Source of the DNA: Devosia sp.
GTDB taxonomy: Bacteria; Pseudomonadota; Alphaproteobacteria; Rhizobiales; Devosiaceae
Reading direction: 5' to 3'
DNA length: 64,000 bases
Assembly (NCBI GenBank): GCA_016713105.1
Contig: JADJPS010000003.1
Location: 124,001-188,000 of the forward strand
Shown: positions 51,460 through 60,636 of the stretch, piece by piece
How the letters are laid out: each line of letters begins with the position of its first letter
Position numbering within the stretch: position 1 is the first letter of the stretch
Translations under genes and position numbers: made by a program
Notes under the pieces: model-generated
Databases searched by the model: none
The model's input: the letters and a program-made list of their open reading frames with translations, nothing else
Told to the model about the DNA's origin: nothing

Positions 51460-53044
51460 CGTCGGCCTGCGTCTCGGATACCGAAGCGAGCTTCGGCGCC
51501 CGCGGTGGCGATTCACCCCCCGGGCGCACGAAGCAGCCGCCGCCTTCCGCCTTGATGGCCGCACAGATCGTGTTGGCGCGCGGCAGCGACACAAGGCCGA
51601 GCCGAACGCGAAACACGCCATCCGGGGTTCTCTCGATGGCCAGCCGTGCTTGCCCGAACAGGCCGCTCCACCGACCGCTTGCGTAGGCAAGCGAGCGTTC
51701 GGCTTCGGCTCGATCAGTCTGACTGGCCAGTTCGACGAAAGCGCCCGACGGCGACGCGGAACCCTCGAGGCCATCGTCCTCCCCATTCACCGCCAGCGTG
51801 ATCGGCTCACCGCGATTGATCCCAAGTTCGCGTAGTTCGAGCGCCGAGAAGACATACATGTCCTCGGGCGGGGTACGCAGCATGTGGGAGATCACCTGCT
51901 GGCGCACACCGAACTCATGGAGGGCATCGAGCACATCACCGAGCGTCGCCTGCGCCAGAACGAGATCGGCGACGTCGGTCGAGATCTGGTGCACCCCCAG
52001 TTCTCCGTCGGCCTGCCTGTCGGAGCCGGCAAAGAAGATGTAGGCGCAGGCGGAGTAGCAGCCCATGCTGGGCGGTACGTAGGTCTTGAGACCCCTCCGC
52101 CTGACTTCCTGGGCGAGCACGAGCGCGCTGTCCACTGCGCCGCCGGGACTGTTGAGCACGAGAATGCGCGCCTCGGGGCGGGCCGCCATGGCCCGATCGA
52201 GATCCCGCGGCGTCACCCCGTCGATCTCGGTGTTCAAGGCGATGATCTCCGGCTGATCCGGCGGCAGATCAAACGCGCCGCGCAGCGAGGGTGGCGGAGC
52301 GCCGGTGGTCTTGCCGAGTTCCTCGTCAGGCGGCAGCGTGCCGTGCGGGGTGAAGTGGGACGCCAGCCAGACCGAGGTCAGCCGCCCCTCGACCTGATAT
52401 GCACTGCCCCAGGCCAGCGTGTATCCAACCGCCTCGGCTCCGGCGTTCACGAACATCGTGTAGTAGGACTGGTCGCCCATCGTGCCGCTGACCACGAAGC
52501 GTCTTTCGCCGTAGGTGCGGTAGGTCACCGTGCGGTCGTCATCGCGCCTCACCGTGGCGTGAAAGAGCCCGGAGAAGGATTGGCCGGCCAGCGAGGCATG
52601 CATGGTCTCGAGCGAAAACTCTCCATCTGCACTGGCATAGGTCGTGCCGGTTCCGCCCAGGGTGCGGAGCGGCAGCAGACGGACCGGAATGGACATCTCG
52701 ACATGCCCCGGGCGGTCGCTCACCGCTTCGAGCCCGAGGCGATCACCAACCCGGCCAGCGAGTCGGCGAAGGGCGGCTTGCTCGCTCGCGCTCAGCACAC
52801 CCGTGCCGGTGCCCCCCTGAGAGGTCTGGAACGCCCCGAGGGCATCGAAGGTGGCGCGGCCGAACTGGCCGTCGACGAGGAACTGGTAGTGGCCGAGCAG
52901 GATCAGGTCGGCCTGGGTGCCGGCTCGCTCATGGTCGGCCATCGTCTCGAACCAGGCGCGGCTCGAATCGAATGAGGCCAGAGCGGCAGGAACCGGCATT
53001 GCTGCCAGCACGATCCAGAACACCAGCCTGAAGAACCGACGCAT
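51257..53044 (-). CDS. Periplasmic ClpP/crotonase-fold protein with SPOR-like C-terminus (COG3904-like)
   Basis: 595 residues from ATG 53044 with a signal peptide (MRRFFRLVFWIVLAAMPVPA). A short peptidoglycan-binding-like region (LILLGHYQFLVDGQFGRATF) follows, then a ClpP-like domain at about 260-370 with EARILVLNSPGGAVDSALVL and the nucleophile-type GCYSACAYIF. A SPOR-like repeat lies at about 455-525 (GAFVELASQTDRAEAERSLA). The last ~67 residues are Cys/Arg/Ser-rich and antisense to the convergent secreted-protein gene. They are probably not homologous to anything and may result from loss of an earlier stop. Substrate unknown. Confidence 0.75.
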   Translation of the reverse strand: MRRFFRLVFWIVLAAMPVPAALASFDSSRAWFETMADHERAGTQADLILLGHYQFLVDGQFGRATFDALGAFQTSQGGTGTGVLSASEQAALRRLAGRVGDRLGLEAVSDRPGHVEMSIPVRLLPLRTLGGTGTTYASADGEFSLETMHASLAGQSFSGLFHATVRRDDDRTVTYRTYGERRFVVSGTMGDQSYYTMFVNAGAEAVGYTLAWGSAYQVEGRLTSVWLASHFTPHGTLPPDEELGKTTGAPPPSLRGAFDLPPDQPEIIALNTEIDGVTPRDLDRAMAARPEARILVLNSPGGAVDSALVLAQEVRRRGLKTYVPPSMGCYSACAYIFFAGSDRQADGELGVHQISTDVADLVLAQATLGDVLDALHEFGVRQQVISHMLRTPPEDMYVFSALELRELGINRGEPITLAVNGEDDGLEGSASPSGAFVELASQTDRAEAERSLAYASGRWSGLFGQARLAIERTPDGVFRVRLGLVSLPRANTICAAIKAEGGGCFVRPGGESPPRAPKLASVSETQADVSRTCSGNRVRACASCASCRAAHSSRRRHRGTCASSCRGSSSCRQSRPGSSSSMTGRSCWGCRRTAC

Positions 53045-53125
53045 GCCAAACGACCGAAACCGACTGGCTGCGATAGTGGCAAATCCCGCCGCCACAGACA
53101 ATCGCCGCCGCCGGGCCGGCAACGA

Positions 53126-55039
53126 TCAGATGGAGTAGCCCGCGTCCCAATCGAAGATCCGCGTGTACAGGTCCTCGGCCATCCGGACCGGGTCATGCAG
53201 GCCGCCGTGCAGGATCACGTCGGGGTGTTCGGGTGCCTCATAGGGACTCGAAATGCCGGTGAAGTTCTTGATCTCGCCGCGGCGCGCCTTGGCATAGAGC
53301 CCCTTGGGATCCCGCGACTCGCAGACGGCGAGCGGCGTATCGACGTAGACCTCGGTGAACCGGATGTCGCCGGCGACCTCGCGGGCGAGCCGCCGCTCGT
53401 TGCGGAAGGGCGAGATGAACGAGACCAGCACGATGAGGCCGGCATCGGCCATGAGGCGCGCGACTTCGGCGACCCGGCGGATGTTCTCGACCCGCGCCCC
53501 ATCGGTGAAGCCGAGGTCCTTGTTGAGGCCATGCCGGACATTGTCACCGTCAAGGATGTAGGCGAGCCGCCGTTCTGCGATGAGGCGGCGCTCGATGAGA
53601 TTGGCCACCGTCGACTTGCCGGACCCCGAGAGGCCGGTGAACCAGACAATCTGCGGGGTCTGTCCGAGGAGTTCGGCGCGCACCTGCCGGTTGACGTCGA
53701 ACGACTGGTAGCTGAGGTTCTGGGCGCGCCGGAGGCCGAAATCCACCACCCCTGCCCCCAGGGTGGCATTGCTGATCCGGTCGATCAGGATGAAGCTGCC
53801 GCCGGCTGCGTTGTCGCGGTAGGCGTCAAAGGCCAGCGGCTTGTCGGTGGCGATGGTGACGGTGCCGACCTCGTTCATCTCGAGGGTCTTCGCCGCACTC
53901 TCCTCGAGTGTGTTGACGTTGGTGCGGAACTTCAGCGCGGTGATGGTCGCCGGGACCAGTTGCGTGCCGAGCTTAAGCAGATAGGACCGGCCGGGGATGG
54001 CATGCTCTTCGTTCATCCAGACCAGACGCGCCTGGAACTGGTTGGAATAGTCGGGAACGGCGCCAGGGTGAACCAGCATGTCGCCGCGCGAGACATCCAC
54101 CTGCCGATCGAGCACCACGGTCACGGCCTGACCGGCTACCGCCTGCGGCAGGTCGCCGTCCATGGTGACGATCCGGCTGACGCGAGCCGGCAAGCGCGAG
54201 CCGGCCACCAGGACGTCGTCCCCGACCTTGACGATGCCGGAGCCGACCGTGCCGGAGAACCCGCGGAAATCGAGATCGGGTCGGTTGACCCATTGCACCG
54301 GGAGGCGGAACGGTCGGCTGGTTCGATCCGTCGCGACTTCTATCGTCTCGAGATAGGGCACCAGTTGCGGGCCGGTGTACCAGGGCGTCGCCGGGCTCGG
54401 CTGCAGGATGTTGTCGCCGTTCAGGGCCGACAGCGGGATCGCGACGAGCGTCTCGAAGCCCAGATCCCTGGCAAAGGCGCGATACTCGGTCTCGATCGCA
54501 TCGAAGACGGCCTCGTCGTGGCCGACCAGATCGATCTTGTTGACCGCGAGCACCACGTGCCGCACGCCGATCAGGCTCAGGATGAAGCTGTGGCGACGCG
54601 TCTGCGTGAGTATGCCCTTGCGCGCATCAACCAGCACGATGGCGAGATCGGCGTTGGAGGCACCGGTCGCCATGTTGCGCGTATACTGCTCGTGCCCCGG
54701 CGTGTCGGCCACGATGAACTTGCGCTTGTCGGTCGAAAAGAACCGGTAGGCCACGTCGATCGTGATCCCCTGCTCCCGCTCGGCCGCGAGGCCGTCGACC
54801 AGCAGCGAGAAGTCGATGCCCTCATTCCCGGTGGCGCGGTTGCGACTCTCCCGGCGCAGCGATGCCAGCTGATCGTCGAGGATCAGCTGACTGTCGTAGA
54901 GCAGCCGGCCGATCAGGGTGGACTTGCCGTCATCGACCGAACCGCAGGTGAGGAACCGCAGCAGGCTCTTGTGCTTCTGCTCGGCAAGCCATTGTTCAAG
55001 GGCGGCGGTGTCAGCCGGGGAGACGGCGCTGGCGGGCAT
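53126..55039 (-). CDS. cysNC: Bifunctional sulfate adenylyltransferase subunit 1 / adenylylsulfate kinase
   Basis: A fused CysN-CysC of 637 residues. The CysN GTPase part shows P-loop GSVDDGKST, DTPGHEQYT and NKID; it drives ATP sulfurylase with CysD. From about residue 455 comes the APS kinase, with Walker A GLSGSGKST and KGLYAKARRGEIKNFTGISS. Together they make APS then PAPS. The ATG shares one base with the cysD stop (TGATG), so it is coupled to cysD. The fusion is usual in Rhizobiales (NodQ type). Confidence 0.96.
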   Translation of the reverse strand: MPASAVSPADTAALEQWLAEQKHKSLLRFLTCGSVDDGKSTLIGRLLYDSQLILDDQLASLRRESRNRATGNEGIDFSLLVDGLAAEREQGITIDVAYRFFSTDKRKFIVADTPGHEQYTRNMATGASNADLAIVLVDARKGILTQTRRHSFILSLIGVRHVVLAVNKIDLVGHDEAVFDAIETEYRAFARDLGFETLVAIPLSALNGDNILQPSPATPWYTGPQLVPYLETIEVATDRTSRPFRLPVQWVNRPDLDFRGFSGTVGSGIVKVGDDVLVAGSRLPARVSRIVTMDGDLPQAVAGQAVTVVLDRQVDVSRGDMLVHPGAVPDYSNQFQARLVWMNEEHAIPGRSYLLKLGTQLVPATITALKFRTNVNTLEESAAKTLEMNEVGTVTIATDKPLAFDAYRDNAAGGSFILIDRISNATLGAGVVDFGLRRAQNLSYQSFDVNRQVRAELLGQTPQIVWFTGLSGSGKSTVANLIERRLIAERRLAYILDGDNVRHGLNKDLGFTDGARVENIRRVAEVARLMADAGLIVLVSFISPFRNERRLAREVAGDIRFTEVYVDTPLAVCESRDPKGLYAKARRGEIKNFTGISSPYEAPEHPDVILHGGLHDPVRMAEDLYTRIFDWDAGYSI

Positions 55040-55959
55040 CAGAAATATCCCTCCTGCTTCTTCTTTTCCATCGAGCCGGCCTGGTCGCTGTCGATGAGGC
55101 GCCCTTCCCGTTCGGAGGTCCTGGATGCCTGCATCTCCATGATGATCGACGGCAGGTCGGCGGCATCCGAACGGATCGCCCCGGTCAGGGGGTAGCAGCC
55201 AAGGGTGCGGAAGCGGACCGTCTGAACCTGCGGTGCTTCATCGGGCTCGAGCCGGAAGCGGTCGTCATCCACCATGATGAGGGTGCCCGAACGCTCGACC
55301 ACCGGACGGGGGCGGGCGAAATAGAGCGAGGGGATGTCGATGCCTTCGGAGTAGATGTAGGTCCAGATGTCGAGCTCGGTCCAGTTGGAGAGCGGGAAGA
55401 CCCGCATGCTCTCACCGGGGGCGAGGCGGGTATTGTAGATGTGCCAGAGTTCCGGGCGCTGGTTCTTCGGGTCCCAGGCGTGCTGGGCGTTGCGGTGGGA
55501 GAAGATGCGCTCCTTGGCGCGCGACTTCTCCTCATCGCGCCGGGCGCCGCCGATCGCCGCGTCGTAGCGACCGGCGCCGAGCGCCTGCCGGAGCGCCTGG
55601 GTCTTCATGATGTCGGTGTAGCGGGCCGACCCTTGGTCGAACGGATTGATCCGTGCGGCGAGCCCCTCGGGATTGGTGTGCACCAGCAACTCGAAGCCGT
55701 GCGTCGCGGCCATCCGATCGCGAAAGGCGATCATCTCGCGGAACTTCCAGGTCGTGTCGATATGCAGCAGCGGGAACGGAATGCGGCTCGGGAAGAACGC
55801 CTTGCGCGCCAGGTGCAGCAGCACCGAAGAGTCCTTGCCGATCGAGTACATCATCACCGGGCGCTCGAAGCTGGCCGCGACCTCCCGGAAGATCTCGATG
55901 CTCTCTGCTTCAAGGGTCTCGAGATGACTGAGTGGACGCCCGGCGGCGTTGTTGGACAT
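55039..55959 (-). CDS. cysD: Sulfate adenylyltransferase subunit 2
   Basis: Catalytic subunit of ATP sulfurylase (306 residues). It has the PP-loop motif SIGKDSSVLLHLARKAF, then PLLHIDTTWKFREMIAFRDR, GGARRDEEKSRAKERIFSHR and the C-terminal DSDQAGSMEKKKQEGYF. It produces APS from ATP and sulfate together with CysN. The 196-bp region upstream faces the photolyase gene and should hold both promoters; no clear operator was seen. Confidence 0.96.
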   Translation of the reverse strand: MSNNAAGRPLSHLETLEAESIEIFREVAASFERPVMMYSIGKDSSVLLHLARKAFFPSRIPFPLLHIDTTWKFREMIAFRDRMAATHGFELLVHTNPEGLAARINPFDQGSARYTDIMKTQALRQALGAGRYDAAIGGARRDEEKSRAKERIFSHRNAQHAWDPKNQRPELWHIYNTRLAPGESMRVFPLSNWTELDIWTYIYSEGIDIPSLYFARPRPVVERSGTLIMVDDDRFRLEPDEAPQVQTVRFRTLGCYPLTGAIRSDAADLPSIIMEMQASRTSEREGRLIDSDQAGSMEKKKQEGYF

Positions 55960-56155
55960 CTAGGCTGAACCCGTGTTGCGACGGGGTGTCACATACGCGT
56001 TTGGTCAGGGGGCGGCAAGGCGGGCGGACGGGGCGGAGAGTGAACCCGGTCGCCGGTTTGCGCGTATCAGCGCCGCGACCAGTTACGCATCTTCGGCCGA
56101 CCTTCTGTCTCGGAACGGCTGCCCTGCCATCGCAGTCTCAAGGGAAAAACATTTC

Positions 56156-57562
56156 ATGTCGTCGCGCGCACTGGTCTGGTTCCGGAACGACCTGCGGATT
56201 GCGGATCACCCGGCACTGAACGCCGCGCTGTCCGGCGGCACTGATGTGCTTGCGCTCTTCATCCACGAGGAGGGCGGAGCGCAGCGGACAAGGGGGGCAG
56301 CGGCGCGGTGGTGGCTGCATCACAGCCTCAATGCCCTGGCCGGCGACCTCGCCGGCCTGGGGGTGCCGCTGCACATCGTCGAGGGACCGGCGGACAGGGT
56401 GGTGCCGGACCTGATCGCCGAGCACGGCATCTCGGACGTCTACTGGAACCGCCGCTACGGACCGGCCGAGCGCGAGGCGGACGGGCTGCTCAAGGCATCG
56501 CTGCGCGGTCGGGGGATCGCGGTGCGGAGCTTTGCGGGCAGCGTTCTGGCCGAACCCTTCGACATGGCAACCGGCGCGGGCAAGCCCTTCTCGGTGTTCA
56601 CCCCGTTCTGGAGGGCACTCCGGACGCGCCAGATCCCGCCGCCCCTGCCCCGGCCCGCAGGTCGACCGGCCCGACCAAGGCTCGACGCGGACACGGGCTA
56701 TGTCGCGCCGCAGTGGACCGCGAAGCTTCATTCTTCCTGGCGGATCGGCGAGGCTGCAGCCCAGGAACAACTCATCGCCTTCCTCGAAGCGGCAGTCGGC
56801 GACTATGCCAGGACGCGCGACGTGCCGGGGTTGGTGGGCACCTCCCGCCTGTCGCCACACCTTGCGTTCGGAGAGATCAGTCCGCGACAGGTCTGGCATG
56901 CAGCACAGTCCAGGGCGCACGGCTCGCCGCAATGCGCCGACGGCATCGACAAGTTCCTCTCCGAGCTGGCCTGGCGGGACTTCAACTACCACCAGTTCTA
57001 TCACCGGCCGGACATCGCAACGGCCGCAATGGTTGCCAGGTACAAGGACGTGCCATGGCGCTCCGACGATGCCGCCTTCGCAGCGTGGACGCAGGGCCGG
57101 ACCGGCTTTCCCATCGTCGATGCGGGCATGCGCGAACTGTGGCAAACCGGGACGATGCACAACCGGGTGCGGATGCTGGCGGCATCGCTGCTCGCCAAGA
57201 ACCTGCTGATCGACTGGCGGCGGGGCGAAGGCTGGTTCTGGGATACGCTGGTCGATGCCGACGCCGCCAGCAATCCAGGGAACTGGCAGTGGGTAGCAGG
57301 GTCCGGACTGGACGCCTCACCCTATTTCCGCATCTTCAATCCGGTGACGCAGGGCGAGCGATTTGACCCGCAGGGGATCTATGTCCGCAGGTGGGTTCCG
57401 GAACTTGCGGCCGTGCCGGACGCCTGGATCCACCATCCGTTCGAGGCTCCGGCAGAGGTACTCGCCGCGGCGCAGGTCCACATCGGCAGCACCTATCCAG
57501 CGCCCATAGTGGACCTCAAGCGATCCCGGCAGCGCGCTCTCGACGCCCTCTCGCAGCTCTAG
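56156..57562 (+). CDS. phrB: Deoxyribodipyrimidine photolyase
   Basis: 468 residues from ATG 56156. The N-terminal antenna domain starts SSRALVWFRNDLRIADHPAL. The FAD-binding C-terminal half has ELAWRDFNYHQFYHRPD, TGFPIVDAGMRELWQTGTMH, NRVRMLAASLLAKNL and DADAASNPGNWQWVAGSG, the usual class I CPD photolyase set with the Trp electron-transfer residues. It reverses cyclobutane dimers with blue light. Frames that extend further upstream are not family-like. Confidence 0.94.
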   Translation: MSSRALVWFRNDLRIADHPALNAALSGGTDVLALFIHEEGGAQRTRGAAARWWLHHSLNALAGDLAGLGVPLHIVEGPADRVVPDLIAEHGISDVYWNRRYGPAEREADGLLKASLRGRGIAVRSFAGSVLAEPFDMATGAGKPFSVFTPFWRALRTRQIPPPLPRPAGRPARPRLDADTGYVAPQWTAKLHSSWRIGEAAAQEQLIAFLEAAVGDYARTRDVPGLVGTSRLSPHLAFGEISPRQVWHAAQSRAHGSPQCADGIDKFLSELAWRDFNYHQFYHRPDIATAAMVARYKDVPWRSDDAAFAAWTQGRTGFPIVDAGMRELWQTGTMHNRVRMLAASLLAKNLLIDWRRGEGWFWDTLVDADAASNPGNWQWVAGSGLDASPYFRIFNPVTQGERFDPQGIYVRRWVPELAAVPDAWIHHPFEAPAEVLAAAQVHIGSTYPAPIVDLKRSRQRALDALSQL

Positions 57563-57719
57563 CGGCAACAGCTTCGTGCCACGAACCGCGTCCGAACCCG
57601 GCCGTTTCTTGCACGACCTCGCCCATGGCCGAAACGCATTACCATTCGGAGGCTTGTCCCTTGTGAGCAGCGCCAGCGGGCTCTAGGTTCCGGACACACT
57701 CACAACGTTCGCACGGCCC

Positions 57720-58772
57720 ATGCCCAACTACCAAGATGTCGTCGCCGCCATCGGCAACACCCCGCTGATCCGCCTCAATCGGGTTTCCGATGCCACCGGC
57801 TGCGAGATCTGGGGCAAGGCCGAGTTCCTCAACCCGGGCCAATCGGTCAAGGACCGTGCCGCACTCTACATCGTGCGCGATGCCGAGCGGAACGGCCTGC
57901 TGCGGCCGGGCGGCACCATCGTCGAGGGCACCGCAGGCAATACCGGCATCGGCCTAACCATGGTGGCCAATGCGCTGGGTTACCGGTCGGTGATCGTCAT
58001 CCCCGAGACGCAGAGCCAGGAGAAGAAGGACGCCCTGACCCTGTTGGGCGCGGAACTCATTCAGGTGCCGGCCAAGCCCTACAAGAACCCCAACAACTAC
58101 GTGAAGCTCAGCGGACGGCTGGCTCGAAAGCTCGCGGCCGAGCTGCCGGGGGGCGCCGTGTGGGCGAACCAGTTCGACAATGTCGCCAACAGGCAGGCGC
58201 ACCTCGAAACCACCGGGCCCGAGATCTGGGAACAGACCGGCGGTGAGATCGACGGCTTCATCTGCGCCGTCGGCTCGGGCGGTACCCTGGGGGGGGTATC
58301 GATGGCCCTCAAGGCCAAGAATCCCGACATCCAGATCGGGCTCGCCGATCCGGAGGGCGCGGCGCTGTTCAGCTACTATACGACCGGCGAACTGAAGTCC
58401 TCGGGCGGTTCGATCACCGAGGGGATCGGCCAGGGACGGATCACCGCCAACCTGGAGGGGGTGCTGGTGGATCGCGCCTACCAGATTCCGGATGCGGAGG
58501 CGCTACCCTATGTCTTCGACCTGATCGCGCACGAGGGGCTTTGCCTTGGCGGTTCGTCCGCGATCAACATCGCCGGCGCGGTGCGCATGGCACGCGATCT
58601 GGGACCGGGCAAGACCATCGTCACGGTGCTGTGCGACTATGGCAACCGCTACCAGAGCAAGCTGTTCAACCCGGAGTTCCTGCGCGCCAAGGGGCTGCCG
58701 GTGCCGAACTGGCTGGCGGAGCCGGCGGCGACCGACTGGCACTCGGTGCTCGAGGCGGAGCCGGTGTCGTGA
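57720..58772 (+). CDS. cysK: Cysteine synthase (O-acetylserine sulfhydrylase)
   Basis: PLP-dependent beta-replacement enzyme (350 residues). PLP lysine K44 in NPGQSVKDRAALYIV, substrate loop EGTAGNTGIG, phosphate-binding SGGTLGG and C-terminal SSAINIAGAV. It makes cysteine from O-acetylserine and sulfide, the end point of the sulfate pathway encoded nearby. The EGTAGNTG loop (rather than EPTSGNTG) and the 30-odd extra residues separate it from E. coli CysK; it may represent a CysM/CBS-like subgroup. Its stop overlaps alaX (GTGA). Confidence 0.9.
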   Translation: MPNYQDVVAAIGNTPLIRLNRVSDATGCEIWGKAEFLNPGQSVKDRAALYIVRDAERNGLLRPGGTIVEGTAGNTGIGLTMVANALGYRSVIVIPETQSQEKKDALTLLGAELIQVPAKPYKNPNNYVKLSGRLARKLAAELPGGAVWANQFDNVANRQAHLETTGPEIWEQTGGEIDGFICAVGSGGTLGGVSMALKAKNPDIQIGLADPEGAALFSYYTTGELKSSGGSITEGIGQGRITANLEGVLVDRAYQIPDAEALPYVFDLIAHEGLCLGGSSAINIAGAVRMARDLGPGKTIVTVLCDYGNRYQSKLFNPEFLRAKGLPVPNWLAEPAATDWHSVLEAEPVS

Positions 58773-59482
58773 CCGAATTCCTGTTCCGCGACGACAGCTA
58801 CCTCAGATCGACGCCGGCGACGGTGGTCGCGCTGACCGAAGAGGGCGGCATCGTCCTCGATAGAACGGTGTTCTACGCGACATCCGGCGGGCAGCCGGGG
58901 GACAGCGGCCGGCTCGAAAGAGCCGACGGGACATCGCTGGAGATTGAAGTCGCCGTGCACCCGGACGGCGACAAGACGGCGATCGTGCACGTACCGGCCA
59001 ATGGCGAAGCAAGGCTCGAGACCGGCGAACCGATCGTCGCTTCAGTCGACTGGGACCGGCGGCTGAAGCTGATGCGGATGCACACAGCGCTCCACCTCGT
59101 CACGGTGATCCTGCCCTTTCCGATCACCGGCGCTGCGGTGGGCGAGGACAAGGGACGCGTGGATTTCAACATGCCCGAGACGCCCGGCGCCCCCGAGGTC
59201 ATCGAGGAGCGGCTCAACGCGCTCGTCGAAGCCGCCCTGCCGGTTTCCTCGGAGTGGATCACCGAAGCCGAACTGGAGGCCAATCCGGGCCTGATGAAGT
59301 CGATGAACGTCAAGCCGCCGATAGGTCAGGGGCGCGTCCGGCTGATCCGGATCGGCGATGTCGACCTGCAGCCCTGTGGCGGCACGCACGTGGCCAATAC
59401 GCTGGAAATCGGGCCGCTGCGACTCGGAAAGATCGAGAAGAAGGGCGCCATCAACCGCCGCGTCAGCGTGCTGTTCGGCTGA
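58769..59482 (+). CDS. alaX: Alanyl-tRNA editing protein AlaX
   Basis: A free-standing homologue of the AlaRS editing domain (237 residues, GTG start overlapping the cysK stop). The zinc-type motif pair is present: HTALH (MRMHTALHLVTVILPF) and CGGTH (LQPCGGTHVANTLEI). The N-terminal barrel has FYATSGGQPGDSGRL. It hydrolyses Ser-tRNA(Ala) and so protects against mistranslation. Translational coupling to cysK is notable, because both enzymes meet serine-derived substrates. It ends one base before the convergent SBP pseudogene. Confidence 0.92.
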   Translation: MTEFLFRDDSYLRSTPATVVALTEEGGIVLDRTVFYATSGGQPGDSGRLERADGTSLEIEVAVHPDGDKTAIVHVPANGEARLETGEPIVASVDWDRRLKLMRMHTALHLVTVILPFPITGAAVGEDKGRVDFNMPETPGAPEVIEERLNALVEAALPVSSEWITEAELEANPGLMKSMNVKPPIGQGRVRLIRIGDVDLQPCGGTHVANTLEIGPLRLGKIEKKGAINRRVSVLFG

Positions 59483-60533
59483 TCACTCGATCGGTGGAGC
59501 GTAGAGCTGGCCACCGTTGATCCAGAGAGCGTTCTGGCCACGCAGCACTGCCGCACCGGCGGCGGGCCCGAAATTGCGCTCGAAGATCTCGCCATAGTTG
59601 CCAACCGACTTGATCACATTGGCGATGAAGTGCCGGTCGAGGCCCGATGGCGGGACCGAAGACGCCCTCGAGCCCCAGCAATCGTCGGATGCGATGCGTC
59701 TTGGCGGCCCGCAGCGATTCGACGTTGAGCGATGTGACGCCCGCCTCCTCGGCATCGATCAGCGCGAACAATGTCCACTGCACGATGTCGAACCACTGGT
59801 CATCCCCTTCCCGCACCATCGGACCGAACGCCCCTTTGGAGATGCGTTCCGGCAATATCCGGTGCGTGGCCGGGTCCGGGAGAGTGCGGCGCATGGCGTT
59901 GAGCCAGCTGGCCGGCGCCGATACCGCGTTGCACAGCCCGGCCTGGTAGGCGACACCCAAGTCCTCGCGATCCTCGTAGAGCAGTTCGGTGTAGGCGGCC
60001 TGGGTGGTGAAGAAGAATTCCTGCAGGTTGGCCAGTTGCTCCGGTTCGTCGACGACGCAGATGTTGACGTTTTCGAGTTCGTAGGCCGACACCACGCCAA
60101 GCGCCTGCGGAACCAGGATGCCCTGTCCGTCGTAGAACGAGGTGGCGACGTAGCTGGCGCCGAAACCGGTATCGCGACGCATGCTCCATGGCGCATTGCG
60201 TGCAACAAGATCGACGGTGCCCGTCTGCAGCAGCGCGAAACGGCTCTGCCCGGAGAGCGGGACGAACTCCATCCGGCTCGGATCGCCGAATACCGCGACC
60301 GCCACGGCGCGACAGAAATCGACATCGAAGCCGGTCCAGCGGCCATCAACTCCCGGCTTGGCGAAGCCGGGCAACGGGTCGGACGAGGCACAGATCAGGT
60401 GACCACGGTCGCGGATGGCCTGCAGGGTCGGCCCCGCCGGCGCCGTGGCCGGGGCTTGGGCGAAGGCCGGCAGCGACAGCAATGCGACAGCCGCGAAAAG
60501 GGCGACCGAGATGGCCGGTTCTGGTGATGCCAC
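59483..60533 (-). pseudogene. AapJ-like amino-acid ABC binding protein, frameshifted
   Basis: Start GTG 60533 (GGAGAG eight bases upstream), signal peptide ISVALFAAVALLSLPAFAQ, then LQAIRDRGHLICASSDPLPG, GRWTGFDVDFCRAVAVAVFG and NAPWSMRRDTGFGA, all AapJ-like. After GLEGVFGPAIG (59643-59645) the frame is lost; the family continuation LDRHFIANVIKSVGNYGEIF and QNALWINGGQLYAPPIE lies in another frame, ending at 59483. Removing one G from the GGG run gives 349 residues, exactly AapJ length. A second AapJ copy heads the adjacent operon. It is immediately convergent with alaX. Confidence 0.85.
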
Positions 60534-60636
60534 AGGACTCTCCGCGGTTCGGCCGGCACTATCGTAACGGCGCATGGCGGGGTCAAGGCAACAGGATGAC
60601 GGCCCAGTCCCGGAAGGCCGCCACCCGCCTCGGCGA

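Noticed and set aside
55960..56155. SAM or sulfur-related riboswitch upstream of cysD
   Set aside because: The 196-bp region was read on both strands; no recognisable conserved riboswitch core or pseudoknot pattern was found, only generic GC-rich sequence.
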